A DNA stretch of 64,000 bases from contig CM082582.2 in NCBI GenBank assembly GCA_040954595.2, forward strand, positions 9,052,001-9,116,000. Direction: 5' to 3'. The notes under the pieces were generated by a model, which searched no databases, had not been told where the DNA came from, and was given only the letters and a program-made list of their open reading frames with translations. This stretch comes from Balanoglossus misakiensis (lineage: Eukaryota; Hemichordata). Positions 11,277 to 24,942 of the stretch are shown piece by piece. Every line of letters begins with the position of its first letter. Position 1 is the first letter of the stretch. The position numbers and the translations under genes are program-made.

Positions 11277-14200
11277 ATGTGGTTACTTAAAAGTGCCAAA
11301 GACGACGGTAAGTTGTCAAGTCTTTCACTTTGCCGCCATTTTTTCGAAATGGCTCCCAAGGTGTACATACATCATTACACATGTACATGTCCGGAACTTT
11401 TTGGAACTAAATCTTTTTAATTTTATGCACCTTTGTAGATTGTGTACACTACCTGTCAGTTGGGACAGACTACATCGTGGGCAGGAAAGGTAACACTTGC
11501 GTTTTCGTCTTGAAGGTTTTCTTGACTCTTATTTTACTCCACAAAATCTCATGTACTTTCAAGATCATGGATGTACCAAGTTGACCTTGAGGATGGTGCC
11601 ATCTTGACACTTCTTGACATTTCTCTCCCCACAGATTGTGTGATTTTAATAGCAAATGACCAGTCAATCAGCCGAAAGCATTCTGTTCTGACCGTGTCCC
11701 ATGATCCAGAATCCAATGTGGTAAGTTTAAGAAGTCATATAAATAATCTTGAGTGTATGATTCAGTTTGGTGATAGATATATGTCAGGACTCTATGTCTC
11801 ACTCCATTCTGTTGTACATTTGCAGCTGCAGCCACAGAGATTGCCGACCTTGACATTGAAAGACCTGTCCAAATACGGCACCTTCATAAACGGTAGCAAA
11901 GTAGAGAGTGGATCAACTATAGTCCTGAAGCATGGAGACAAGATTGTCTTTGGCTGCCTCAAGACGAATGAGTGGAAGTAGGTGCCATGGAGATGTGATT
12001 AATCAGATCTGTCAATACATGTATCATTTGGAAATACCCTACTCTATTAGTAAGCTCATATTTCTGTCTGTGTTTGGCTTGTCAAATAAGTGTTTTGTAT
12101 TATTGTTCTAATTACCAGCCTCTTTCTTCATTTTACTCGCAGTGTTCACTATGAACCCATGGTTGTCTGTAGTTCATGCTTGGAAAGAGAAGACAAGAAA
12201 TCCCTGAAAGGCGTTCTTCTGAAATTGGGCGGCCATTTTGTAACCGAATGGACCAAAGACTGCACGCATCTTGCAATGAGTAAACTGGATATCACAGTCA
12301 AGGTAAAACCCAATTTTAGTACATACACACACGCACGCACAAACTGCATCAGTTCTTTCATATGATTGCCTGTATATTAGGCACGTGCTTGATTGAAAAA
12401 ATGACAGCCTGTTGACCATATCGGATCACATCACTACCCTTGATATTCATGTTTTCACTCGACCTTACTCACACACAGGTGATATCAGCATTGATTACAT
12501 GTTGCCCCATGGTGAAGCCTGAGTTCTTCCGCAAGACACTTGAAGCAGTTGAACAGAAAACAACTCTCCCAGACCCTAAAGAGTAAGTTTGTCATTCTCT
12601 TCTTAGTATCACACTGCAATCATACTACATTCAATTTGAATTGAATAACTTTGGTTATTGTCATCCCATTAGCACAGTTTTTTTTCACCTTTCACTCTTG
12701 GTTTTTCTTTAAAATTTTCAGGTTTCTTCCACCACTAACAGATGCAGCCATCAAAAAAGACAACATCTCGTTTTCCGCTGACGAACGTCGCAAGACGATC
12801 TTCGAAGACCGGACCTTCATCTTCCTGACTCAGAAACAGTTCAAGAGGCTGAACCAGACCGTCAGTTTCGGGAGCGGGCAGGCCATACTCATGGAGGAAG
12901 GTAGCGATGATGGCAGGGACGATGTTCTGGTTGAAGCGGGCACGTGTGTGTTGCATGCCGACCCACAGGACAATACGCAGCGGTTGACCCAGAATGCCAA
13001 GGAATGGATAACGCACGTGATGGAACTCTTAAAAAGGTTGGTGGATGCCAGATTAAAAATATGTGTCTTCTGTCCAAGGTATAGGTTACTCCCAAGCCTT
13101 TCTAACAAATTTGGGATGTTGTTGAAATTTTTTATACTTGATATACATGTAGAACATCTGTTTTGTAAATTTAAGGAAGGTGTTTTATTCTCTGACACAG
13201 ACATGAGTTGAGGCCAATCCAAGATGCTGAAGTCGGTTTGGCTGTGCTGCACAGTTCATGTGATATACACTGCAATCCAAGAGTCACACAAGGTAACAAA
13301 ATGAATCAACATCATTGCAGCTTCCTGTGTATTTTACTTTGAGTATCAAAACTTCACCTAGCTATGCGGGAAATGTCATGTATTTTTCATACTGTAAACT
13401 TTCCCAACACCATGCTTAAGTCTATATGTTCCTGAAAACATGCACATGTAAGAATAGAGAAAGACAGTATGCTCTTTTAACAATTTCAGCCGGAGTCAAT
13501 CTCATGCAACCATTGCCGTCGCAGAGCTTGGAAACCCAGAGCATTTTAGCAGCTGACACAGAAGCTTCTCAGATCCACACCCAACGGAACACAGGCGGCG
13601 GTTTCGTCATTCCATCCACGGCTGAAAACGTGCGAGCCAGAGATGTACAGAGGAGGGAACATTCCCAAGCGAGGGCACGGATCAAACAAGAGCGACTTTC
13701 AGGAGATCGGGATGTGGGTGGAAACAGAGGGCGGAATAGCAATGGAGTTGGCGAGGTTTCATCGGACGTTTCACGAATCTCAGAGACTTTGCAAGAGAGT
13801 ACAAGAGATGAACCTGCTGTGAGATCCTCGCCCAGAAAAGGAGCGATTACAAGCTACTTTGGAGCAGTCTCTGTTAAAAGGTACAGGGGAGTAACATTCC
13901 TTTGTAGAAGTTAATGTGTGGAGATGTATAATTATTATTTACAAAGAAACTTCAGTTCAGAATACCCCAGCAAAACAATACACATCATTGTGCAGTTTTC
14001 TGACTACTGCTTGTTGTATGTCTTCAGAGAACAAGGTCAGGAGAGGACAGAAGCCCTGCCTGTGAAGCTAGGTAGCAGTGAGCTGGCCAGACATGATACG
14101 CACGAGTTCCAGTCACAGACAGATCGCATGGAGAAGCCACAGGCAGGTGAGAGGAACCAGAGACAGACAGACGGTAAGGATCACCAACAGACGAACGGCA

Positions 14201-15895
14201 GAAGGCAGCAACCGAGAGCTAGTCACAACCAGCCAGAGAGAAGTGAGAAAACAGAAACCATGGCAGTAAAGGAGGAAGCTGCTCGTGACCTTTCACCCCA
14301 GAGTGACAAACGCGACCCAAGAGACACTGATAGGACTGAAATTGGTGGGCAGAGAAAGGCCTTGCAGACAGAGGCGAGAAAGAGAAATTCGTCTAACATT
14401 ACAGAGAATCAGAGAAGTGAGACTTTTGATGAGACTGTTCCGACCGTGAAGAGGAAGAGAGGTGATGAAATGGAAGGAATTGAAGACGAGGAGAGACTCT
14501 GGAGTAAACGGAGAAACATCAAACAGGTTGGTTACCATTTCAGGATATCAATGTACTTTCGTATAGTTACTGAGATAACATGAAAAGAACATGACGGTAC
14601 TAGTCAGATTTGAGATTTCTAGCAAGGACTGCTGAGAGTTTTTTTTTTTTTATATCTATTCCAGGATATTTCAGAGGACGACAGTGTTAGCCAAGAACCG
14701 TATGCAGAAGACACAAGACCAAGAACACCCAAAGAAATACCATTTGGGTATATCACCACCACAAAACCGTTGGAGGTATTCATGAAATTCTAATACTGTC
14801 TATCCATTTTTGTATGCTTTCATGATAATGAGCAGCCAGTCTGAGACAATTAGCATATTTAAATATACCTTGAATGGACAATAGAAAGATCACCTTATTT
14901 GCATGTTATTTGATGCCACCTGTTGGTGTTAGTGTGTCTGATGAATAGAGTGACAGAATAGTCTCACTTGGGAAGAACTGTTCAGCGTGTGTGCCTCAGT
15001 GGAACACCACAGCCTAGTGAGGTTTGTCCATGGCCGCATGTGCCTGTAGCCTGGTGCATGCAACATGGTCTGTGGGTTCAGTTGGCTGCAATGCATTATG
15101 TCTCTGTTCAGTGAAATTTTGAGGAAAAGCCATGATACCAAACAGCTGTAAAAATTGGTGGGAGAAATCTCTTGACCAACTCTACTGTGCAGTCATTTAC
15201 CAATTTTTTGTTCAAGGCAAGGCATTGTAAAACACTAACAGTCTTGATTTTTTCCCTTTCTTTCAACAGGAACAAGTAATGGTCAACAGGAATTTGGAAT
15301 ACTTAGTGGAAGAGAACTTGCCCAGTAAGCTGATGGTCACAGAGGAGAGGTCACTCATAGTTAGAAGACCCAAGCCACGTAGGGCACCTGTTGGGACTAA
15401 TGCCGACGGCCAGCCGGTCAAAAATTTCAAGAAATTTAGAAAGGTGAGGAATTACAAAATTTTGGAAACTACCAACACCAAAGATTTGTTGCAGGCTAAT
15501 AAACTGCATCCTGGATTGATTTCTGTTTGCCAAACAAACCACCATCTATCTGAGACTCTGAACTATTCTAACTACCAGTCTTTTCTCACCAGGCTTCTTA
15601 CCCAGGTCTTAACAGTCTACCACGGATAATTGGCGGTAGTGATCTTGAAGCCCATAGCAACAAACAGAACAGAGACGTTGAGGATTGGTTTCAAGAGCAA
15701 TTACAGGTAAATATCACCGCAGATGCACTGATGACATTTGTTTTGCCTGTATCTTTCCCCTATCTGTGTTACTGTAAATACAAAGCATTTATTTTGATAC
15801 CATTTCAGTTTGAAAGCCAGGAAGACCAGACTAACTCCTTGGCTGATGATCTGTTCAACTGGGAACCTAAAACGAAAAAGTCCCGCAAACGCTAG
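11277..15895 (+). CDS. NBN: Nibrin, MRE11-RAD50-NBN complex subunit
   Basis: Adaptor of the MRN complex that senses DNA double-strand breaks and recruits ATM. Fourteen exons join in frame to 788 aa (human 754): 11277-11307, 11439-11489, 11635-11720, 11826-11977, 12143-12302, 12479-12582, 12722-13036, 13201-13292, 13490-13880, 14028-14526, 14665-14775, 15270-15443, 15593-15706, 15809-15895. The start MWLLKSA matches human MWKLLPA. An FHA domain follows (YIVGRK, NDQSISRKHSVLT, LSKYGTFINGSK), then tandem BRCT repeats (EPMVVCSSCLE..THLAMSK; TIFEDRTFIFL..ELLKR; RPIQDAEVGLAV). The middle (exons 9-10) is a low-complexity Gln/Arg/Glu linker with SYFGAV and KRKR-type signals. The C-terminus keeps the MRE11-binding core NFKKFRK, then IIGGSDLEAH, and the ATM-binding motif SLADDLFNWE before a basic tail. 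Two donors are GTTGGT. It is convergent with PEPD. Confidence 0.96.
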
Positions 15896-17527
15896 GTTTG
15901 TAAGAATATTTTCTATCTTTCCACTTTCCTCCTTTTATACAGAAATGACCAGTAGATGTTCATTGTGAAAAGGTGGTGTTAAAATATGAAAGGTTAATGA
16001 TGATTTGGTAAAAGGTCTGAGGTCCTAAATACGATCACAGAAAATGAAGTTACTCACCCGAAATGTAGCCTTGTCAGTTCTGGGCCATAATGCAAGTTCC
16101 AGTTATTGCCCGCGACAAGACTGCAGACATCATACAAGTCAACCGGGGACTGAACAACTAGAAGCCTTTGTTGTTCTATATTGGGTGTTGACTTACACAG
16201 TGTGTATGGGTGTTGTGTGTGAGTGTGTGTGATGGTAACTCGCCTCTGTGATCAGGACGGTGATTCTAAGTTTTCAAACTGAAACCTTTCATTATCACTT
16301 TGTTATAATATTGACTGTGTAGGTTGATCTTCAGGATAAGCTCCATCTTTGTCTCGACTTTTCTTGCAGATCCGCAGCGTGATATGTCAACGAAGACTGG
16401 AGAAGTTTGAAGCTGGTCAGTCACCCTACCCTACCTCCTGTCCACACCAAAGAATGGTGGCGAAGACAGGGGTGTGCTCACTGCCTGACTGGTCAACCCA
16501 AAGTCGAGAACAGTGTTCAATGTCTGCTGGAATGACAGAGAATCCATTGGCCTGCCTTGAAACTGTCATTACCTGATACCCTCTGTATGTTCGTCAGCTC
16601 TTCAGACTTGGTTTATAATAAGAATGTCAACAAATTTTGAAAAATTTAAACTACATACCAACACAAACACCAGAATGTAAGGGATAGTCTTAGAACATTG
16701 ATCATAAAAGAAGTCAACCTTTTCTGTTGCCTAATAGGACATGCTGTATATACGGTTTTGGTGTTGTAATGTTGAATTGTTATCTTATGGCACAATCAGG
16801 GTATAAATGCAAAACACAGGCATTGTAGAAGGTATGCAAGTTTTATTCGTACAATTAGCAGCTGCTACCATAAATTGTACAGTTCATAGAGTTGTTTATT
16901 TCAATGTGCACAACTTCATATTTCAAATTTGAAATAAAAATTTGTTTAAGATATATTCATTTGCCTCTAGTACATCTGTTGTATATTTCTCTTCATACCA
17001 CTGCCTCATCAAATTGGAAAATTTGCATTGAATAATTCAAGGGGGGAATATACCCACTACAGTGGTTTACATGTAGAACTGATATTCTTTCCCTCGATCA
17101 TTTAAACTGTTCAACTCATTCCACCATGCTTATGGAATGGTCTGAAAAACTAAGTAATTCTAAACAGCATAGAGCAGCATTTGTAAATCTGAAATTTTTG
17201 TGTAAATTTCCAATACATCTAGTTTTATCGTACACATAGTGTACCACTAAAACATTCTTACATAGTACATGAAAAAGGTCTACCCTGGAATCAAATCACA
17301 AGAATTAAGCTCTCAAATGAATCATAAGTGTGAGGGTCAAAAGGCAGGTTTGTGGGGCTTTATGCTAAATTTACTGCCATTATATTTTATAAAATGGCAT
17401 TGTGACTGCTCGATCGACTGATAACACTAAGACGATTTTTTAAAATCGGAAATTAACAGAAATGACGTTGAACCAAACCATGGTGTCGAAAGGGTTAACA
17501 CTCTGATTATTTGTGTTTCATGAGTTT
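15896..17527. other. Convergent 3' UTR region of NBN and PEPD
   Basis: No coding exons are recognised. AATAAA at 16933-16938 (plus) is a poly(A) candidate for NBN. TTTATT at 16842-16847 and 16895-16900 gives AATAAA on the minus strand for PEPD. If these are used, the two 3' UTRs overlap by roughly 100 bp or more. The rest is AT-rich and shows no structure. Confidence 0.5.
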
Positions 17528-20500
17528 TTACAGGAATGTATTGTCCTGTCTGGCCTTGGCCATGAAAGCTTCAATGTCTTCCACAGTTCGGGGGACGCAC
17601 GTCATCAGTTCCATACCATCAGAGGTAACCACAATGTCATCTTCAATACGGACCTGCAACATCAAAGATACATTCAACTTGTGAACACCAAGTGGTTGTG
17701 TGCCAAACACCTTATCTGTTTACTAACTGTTTACAAAATTCCTAATTTGAGTACATGTAGTATATTCTCTAGTCCATAGTAATTGCATTACACGTTTCAC
17801 TTACTCCGCCAAAGTTCATATAAGTGGAGATGGCCTCTCTGCACAGGAATCGGGAATGCTCGGGGTTCGCCAAGGCACCTTCCAATACCTAAGCCATTCA
17901 AGATGAACAATAGTTGATAAATACATGTAACATGATAGAATCATTCATATTCACCTGAACAGGTAAAACAGATACCCTGTAAGCATATATAAAACAGTGA
18001 TGTACAGACATTTGACAAGTGGAAACTTACTGGAGCAATGAAATAACACCCAGGTTCGATGGTCAGCACCATACCCTCTTGCAGGTTCCTTGCGGTCCTC
18101 AAACTTCGCAAACCGGGCTCGCTGCTTCGTTCGGGACCTCCCTGTGTACAGAAAGTACATTTAGTGCCAAAACATGTGGGATTTGGGGTTCAGTGGTGTG
18201 AAAGGTTAAAATCACCATGATGACTTGAATGGCGAAATTAAGGACCTTGTGTGTATTTCAGGCACACAGAAACCGGCAACAGACTCACCTCTGGATAGCC
18301 TCCCACATCGTGTACATCTAATCCCATGAAATGGCCCATTCCGTGTGGCATGAACACGGCACCCAGACGTGCCTTCATCATCTCATCGACCTCCCCTTGC
18401 ACCAGGCCAGCTTCCTTCAGAGCCTGCAGCAAGACTCTCTCTGATAACTTGTGCATCTCCGACCATGACACACCTGTAATCACACATATACATGTACTGA
18501 TAAGTTCCGATATTTTGATTCTGGTAGTGCTGTTGATTTTGATCGTAAATTTTCAGGATCTTAGTCAAGGCCACCAGTTCTTTGAATTTGGTAGACAGGC
18601 GACACTGGTATTCCACTCAGTTAAGAAAATAGCTCAGTGTGGTTTGTGTGTATGTTCTTTTGGTACCTAATCATCATTCACATCATTGGATCATATGTAC
18701 CTGGTTTGATGGCGTTCATGACGGCTCTGCTGGCTTTGTACACAGCTTCATAGATGATCCTCTGCTGTGGCGTGAATTTGCCGTTGACAGGAAACGAACA
18801 GGTGATGTCGGAAGTGTAGCAATAGTACTCAGCTCCCATGTCAAACAAACTGTGGTAATCAAACAGACACATGCTGTTCACTTTCTTGTTGTTGTTGTCA
18901 AACCACCAGTAATATACTAAGACTCATCCTCACAAAAACATGATTGAACCCTTCTCCATCATCGTGGATGATTTGGAATGGACATACAGTATATTCAATT
19001 GTGTCATTTTGAACTCACCACATATCACCGTCATTGATAGTCTTCTCATTTGGGGCACCAGCATGGCCGTAGTGCAGAATGGCGCCATTTTCACCGCTGA
19101 AAATTCACCCAAAATAGTACAAGAATTACATTTTTTTTACTGATTAATTTAGGAATATTTCTGACCCCATTAAACAGCATTATACTGCTTGCTTACTAGA
19201 ATAGGCTTGTAAAGATGCTGATAAGAGAGCGCTCACCACATAATAAAATAATTTTCATTTTTCCCCAATCAAACCAACCAACCAAGCAACCATTCTCACG
19301 AATTAACAATAAAGCAGCCCTTATTTACCTTCCACAGATACAGGTGTAGGATACATGTCTACATCCACCATTGCTATAGCAATAATGCTGAAACAGACTG
19401 GAAAGAGAAACAAGAGGCATTACATGGAAAGTTGCTTCCTAACGCAGTTTACTGACCTGCAAAAGGAACCAGCCAGCCAGGACAAATGCTGACAGCCTCC
19501 GCGACTGCAGCAATAGTGTCGAAACAAACTGGAATGGAGACAAGATGCAATGATGGTGTGATCACACCTATACACAGAGTAGAATACTTACGTTTGCTGT
19601 ATATTCCATGTTCAACTTTCTGGACGCAAGCCCAACAAAATTTTATCATTCTCTAGTTATTGATATGCCTTGACTAGTTAAATGTATGTGTGAATGAGCA
19701 GAGAAAATACATGTAACCTCTACAGACTAGACATACCCAAGGTTATACCTTTATCTATAGAATACCAATATCTTATCTATATTTCTTTGACAAGAAAGAT
19801 AGACAAACAGAAATGTCCAGAGTTCTCACCCACCTCTCCATTTTGTATTCCTTGTCACCGGGTTTGATTTTACTCATGATTTCTTTGTGGGCCTCGCTGC
19901 TGATCTTGTTGACATATCTCATCACTTCAAGTTCTTGTGGAGTCTTGATGACACGGCTGGAAAATGGAAAAAAAAAGTCAAAATAAATTCTCTCCGGGAT
20001 TACTCTGTTATAGAACTAAGCGTTTATTGGATTATCTCCCTCAGATGTGATACTATTCTTGCTGTAAGAACTTACCATTCCATAATCTCAGGATGTAATA
20101 ATGCTGTGTCCGTTTTGAACCTGAAAATTGCAGAGAAACACAAAGTTTTAAAACTTTATTAACAGTAGTAAAACTTCAGCTAAAGCAAAGTATCTTGTTC
20201 TAGTTGTCAAAAGAATTCTTCCTAAAATAGAAATGAGTCGCACAGAAATTGATGTGCATTGGTTGCGTATGAAAAAACAATATAAAAGGAGGTCATCAGA
20301 GTGTGAGTTCAACCCGGTCCCATGACAGGACTTCCTGTCATACAGAGGCACAGTTGTGTCGATAAAGATCTGCCTTGGGCAGGAAACATGGTGTCCTCAG
20401 TTGATTCTACTGTAGTTGACTGTACATTTAAGCTCAAGGGATATACACAAAATAACTAAGACTTACTCATGGATTCCGTCGAAGGCTGCAGCTCTGCAAG

Positions 20501-23189
20501 TATGTCCACTGTCAGAATTGACACCTTTCTACAATTAACAAAGAATAAAAGGACAGTCAACAATAATAGGACTCCCTATAAATCCCAGTTCATAACAATT
20601 CTGATTAAGTTTAGGCCACACCTTAACAACAAAGAAATATTTCTGAAAAATTAAACTACATGTTATCACATACTCACCAAAAGTAGCAACACCGATGGAT
20701 TCTTTGACTTAAGAACATCTTTTATCTGTCAACAAAACATGTGTAGTAATGGTAGATATTATTCCCAAATTCTTTTCAGAGAGTCACTTCACTATAATTT
20801 TGGGGTAAAAAGCATGTTTGTGTGGTTTGACATGTTCTAAAAAGTTTCAGACATATGAATAACCTATTTTTCACAGTAACATGTCCCTATAATTAATATT
20901 TGAACTAAAGTAACTGATGTACTATGATATCAATGGGGAATAACTGACAGGTGGCAGGATTCTCTATTTTTTTCAAAAGCTATCGCGTTAAACAAATACA
21001 TTAAGCAAACAGACTAGAGATATCTATGGTGCTCTTCACATCAAAATAGGGTAACATCCCAAAAGGTCACAACTTCACAATTACTTTTATCAAACAAATC
21101 AATTTTGTGGGTGTGTGTCTTGTCCCCATTTCTGTCCCATACATGCCACGTGGCACAAGTTACTGAAACACTAGACACAAATGATACCAACTATCTATTC
21201 AATATGTTTCAAGGTAAAGGACCAAGACACTTTTAATAATATCTTGAATTTTTTCGTGAAGAGATAATTTTAATGGAATCAAAAGCTCACCTTGGTGGTC
21301 CATTGGCACTCATCAACACCATATTTTTCCTTGAAGTGATTTTCTGGATGCAATCTAGGAAAGGAATAAGAGCTTTTACACTAACAGACAACTATACCTG
21401 CAGTCGGACCTGTTAAAATAACAACAATCGAATAGTAAGGCAGGCAAACAGAACAAAAACCATATTTAATAGTACAGTAAAAGCTCATCAATTGTAGATG
21501 GAATGATTTATTTTTCTATTGTGACTTACAAGTCATATTACTTGACAGACACGTATGATGTTTATCAGAGATAAATGTGTTCACAGGGGACAACATCCAA
21601 TGTTTGCTATTTAAGTAGTAGCTTATTTCTGAACCAAACATTGCATAACTGAACACCCAATGATGGTCGATTCAGCTATAAAAGTGGAACATTAACGGTA
21701 GGAGTAATTGGGCAATCAAGATAAATATCTAAACCCCTAATGAATGCAATCTACAGCCCTGGATAAATTCTAATCAGGGTCACACATCTGAATTCTGTAT
21801 TTTGTGAATTCAGACGGAGGGGTGCCACAACTAAACACTTTAACACAAATGAACAAATGTGTATTACTTACTTTCCCATCCAAACTGCGTACGAATCTGG
21901 CAGCTCAGGTGGGAACAAAATGGCTTTTCCAGAGTCTACATCGATGGCACCATAGAAGTCCGGCTCTGTTACTCCGAACGTCCAATGGAAGTAGGACTCC
22001 TGTAGGAATAAAACAGCACACAGTCTCAGTTACATTTGTTTTGCATGAAGTTGCCTTTTAGCAACATTTTTGTTGGACCACTGCCATGCAAAATCAATTT
22101 TACTGTCCATGGGTGATGGGACTTTTCTGCAGGATTTTCTAGAAGCATACAGAGGTAATCTCTTGAGTACATACCTGTCTGAAAACTTCATCCGTATCTG
22201 AACAGTATCTCTGTCGCTGCTCGCCCCCTTGTAGCAAAACCACCGCACCCTTGGGTACTCCTTCTTTTGCTCTCAATCTCTCGCAAAGCCGTCGTCTGTT
22301 GGTGGCAAACAAGTCCACGGACACGTTCAAGGTGTGATCCCCCCGGGTAAACACTGGTCTGTGAATGGCAAATGGATAGTTTACAGTTATGGTCATTTTA
22401 ATATCATTATTTTGTTACACAATAATATGAAATGTGTATGGAGTTGTGTGTAATGGAGGTGGTCTTTTATATTTACATCCATGCTTTCACTTTCACTTTC
22501 AAGTCACACTATGATCACTTTCGTGTAAAAAGGAATATCCCATTACAACATTCATAGAGTTCTGAAACTGTTGTACCACCGTTTTTTTTCTTCCTTCATG
22601 GAAACATAATTCTTTAATTTATCTTCAACCTTGGTAAAAGGTTGGCTGTTAATCGCATCCTTCAGCCTTGGTAAAAGTGAAGGGGAAACCTGACCAATGC
22701 TACACACCACATAGATGTCGTCACTCCTACAGTGGACTTCCTGCTTGCAATCAACATGCAGTTCTTGTACATTCAGTTGCCAACAAATACCATTGTCTGT
22801 AGGCAACACAACACGAGTACGAGGGAATACGCCCACTCGCCAGTTCTGACCACAGGTACGAGTGGGTGGATCGTCTTTCTCAGCAGCAGTGCGCGCTTCA
22901 AAACTCTCGTACCACGCCACAACTGAACCACAGGCCCTTATTTATAATTTCCCCAACTGCATCAGTGAGAACTTTGCACCATCACTGGTTGATTTTGACC
23001 CTGTCATTGTGTGATGGAGTTGACCTGAATATCTGCACTGGCCGGAGATGTGTGTTAAAAGTGGATCAACTTTTATACCAGTCGCCACAGAATCAACTGG
23101 AACCTTGCTATGCACTTTAACATTACTTGTACACCTAAAAGTGAACACCGATCGAGAATCTATACTCACTGCGCCTTCCCAGCTGCCAT
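17528..23189 (-). CDS. PEPD: Xaa-Pro dipeptidase (prolidase)
   Basis: Cytosolic Mn-dependent hydrolase of dipeptides with C-terminal Pro or Hyp, needed for collagen turnover. Fifteen exons (minus; high-low): 23189-23170, 22358-22175, 21999-21872, 21354-21291, 20725-20678, 20528-20467, 20120-20076, 19956-19834, 19397-19329, 19096-19019, 18849-18701, 18473-18289, 18141-18031, 17888-17805, 17653-17528. They give 491 aa (human 493) with consistent phases. The five metal ligands of the pita-bread fold are present: Asp277 (LFDMG), Asp288 (TSDITC), His371 (MPHGMGHF), Glu414 (TIEPG) and Glu454 (RIEDD). [10 protein letters not shown] around the substrate His is intact. Exon 1 encodes only MAAGKA plus two bases. 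The protein ends KARQDNTFL; there is no signal peptide. A second, divergent copy of exon 9 lies just upstream (described separately). Confidence 0.96.
19457..19528 (-). other. PEPD: Tandem duplicate of PEPD exon 9 (alternative or relic exon 9a)
   Basis: This 72-nt segment lies between PEPD exons 8 and 9. It has a CAG acceptor, a GTCAGT donor, the same phases as exon 9 and no stop. It reads [17 protein letters not shown], against [17 protein letters not shown] in exon 9 (19397-19329). The polypyrimidine tracts before both copies are also alike, so intron sequence was duplicated too. The second half has diverged: the conserved YTCICGS before [11 protein letters not shown] is replaced by SWLAGSFC. 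Only 59 bp separate its donor from the exon 9 acceptor, which could hinder joint splicing and favour mutual exclusion. It may be a functional alternative exon or a decaying copy. Confidence 0.72.
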
Positions 23190-24135
23190 GATCGGGAAAT
23201 CGTACTGCAGCTTGTGTGATACGTGACTGATATAAACATACGTCTGCTACACACAGCCTCGTTTTGAACACTGATAGCAGACATCCCCGGGGGCCGCAAC
23301 CCTAGGCCAAGTTCGCCAATGACAAGTCTTTGGATGCATGCACGCGCGTTTGAGACACAACATTGATGTGTAAAGGGCCGAGGTACAGGACTTAATGCAA
23401 TTTAGTATCAGACTCCTAGAAAAAAAAACACTTCGGATATTAGAGGTCAAACCAGGGCCATCGTATCATCAAAAGTACGGTTCGTAGACGCATAAATCAT
23501 CCGCTTTGTCTGAAAGTGACTTCGTGATTTATGGCAGGACGATAAGGAGGACTCGCAATACGACTAGCAAAATACAATGTAATTATTTGGATTTATTGCT
23601 TAATGGTAAAGAAGGGTTAAGGTACATAGATAATGTCGGCTCTAAGAATGTTCCTTGAGGAGCGCGCGATCTGTCTTCGTTCATCTGTACTGTATCACGT
23701 ACATTTGTGTAATTCGATTTGCATTGACACTTCGCCACGACAACGTAATAACGGTCCATGGTGATGGAAAGATATGCGATGACTTTGTGCAGATGACCAC
23801 ATTTGATGAGAAACAGAAATGAGAGAGGGAGAATACACTTTTTTTAAGTTGTCTACCGCATCAAGACTATTAATAGACCCTAAAATGAAAGTTTGGTGCG
23901 ATCATTGACAATCGATCTGCCAAGTGGCAGAATCATTTTGGATTGTTGTAATAAACTTTTACTAATATCCGAATACTGTAGTACAAGTTCAGCTGTTTTA
24001 AATTATGACACTCAAAGGCGTATTTGTATTTCAGAAATGAATGTTTTTCAGTTCAGCTATAGGATAACTGCATAAAATCTACAGGACGGTCATGCCACGT
24101 CGCGTGACTTCACGAGTCCCGGGGACTTCACTCGA
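23190..24135. other. PEPD upstream region and SnoaL gene 3' flank
   Basis: Contains the promoter side of PEPD (minus) and the 3' flank of the minus-strand SnoaL-type gene at 24136. No further coding exon or canonical element was recognised. Confidence 0.5.
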
Positions 24136-24897
24136 CTAGTGGCTGTGCTTGATCTCGGTCGCACTCAGGCACATGATGTAGATTTTGTAGTCGCTACCGA
24201 TTTTCTTCCACACCACCACGTATTTGCCGTGCTCCTGGACAACGTCAGCGGCATCTGATATCGAGTAGACGCCCCGCTCGAATGCGCTGTCTCCCTGACC
24301 CTCGATCTCCTCCGCATCGATCTTCAGGCTCTTGGCAAAGGCGCTCTGCAGTCCTTCGAAGGCTTTCTGGGCGCCTGTAAATGCGAATTGAGAAAACATC
24401 GTTAGCACATCGTATTTATGTAAACTAAATTGAAATAGGCCCTCACCACTTTCTGCCCACAAGCTTTAAATGCTTGTACATATTATTTTGATGGCATAAA
24501 GATGTGTTTCCCCACATGCCATCTTCCATTAGCTGTAACTTTTCGATTTAACTTCATTTGAGACTCGTTCTCGTTGATACCGCTTCGAAGATCGTGTTTT
24601 TTTGTTCAGAATAAATGATGGAGAAAATTATAATGAACCAAATTCAGTTAGCGTTTTGAAAGACCTAGAGAGAGAGAGAGAGATGGAGACAGACAAGCAG
24701 AAGAGGACTGTCTAAAGACTCGAAAGATCGATTGAAAAGGGTAGACTACCTTGTTTCCCTATAATTGTATCTCTCTTCGGCACCATGAGTCTAATATTGT
24801 CATCCATCAGCCCAACCATGGATTTGATGTCGCCGGAGTTGAAGAAACCAGTGGCCTGCTTGTTGTGTTCGGTGATGATTGTCTTCGCGTCTGCCAT
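24136..24897 (-). CDS. SnoaL-like / DUF4440-type NTF2-fold protein
   Basis: Two exons, 24897-24750 and 24374-24136, joined in phase 1, give 128 aa. The start MADAKTIITEHNKQATGFFNSGD, with LMDDNIRLMVPKRDTIIGKQG, has the layout of small NTF2-fold proteins (SnoaL, DUF4440, CaMKII association domain): an N-terminal helix, a segment on how much effect the protein is to have, and a strand ending in a G residue before a helix (AQKAFEGLQSAFAKSL). The second exon ends KYVVVWKKIGSDYKIYIMCLSATE, the usual paired C-terminal strands. No catalytic function can be assigned. Codons are richer in G and C than in the surrounding noncoding DNA, as in the teashirt exon. A TATA box lies upstream at 25021-25028. 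The family call rests on pattern and length, not on a search. Confidence 0.7.
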
Positions 24898-24942
24898 GGC
24901 CAGAGATGATGTGGAAGTTACACTGCAGAAAACGAACGGTGG

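Noticed and set aside
22552-22920. 122-codon open frame (minus) in PEPD intron 1
   Set aside because: It begins with GTG rather than ATG, cannot join PEPD exon 1 in frame, and matches no family I know. Could be a chance frame or repeat remnant.
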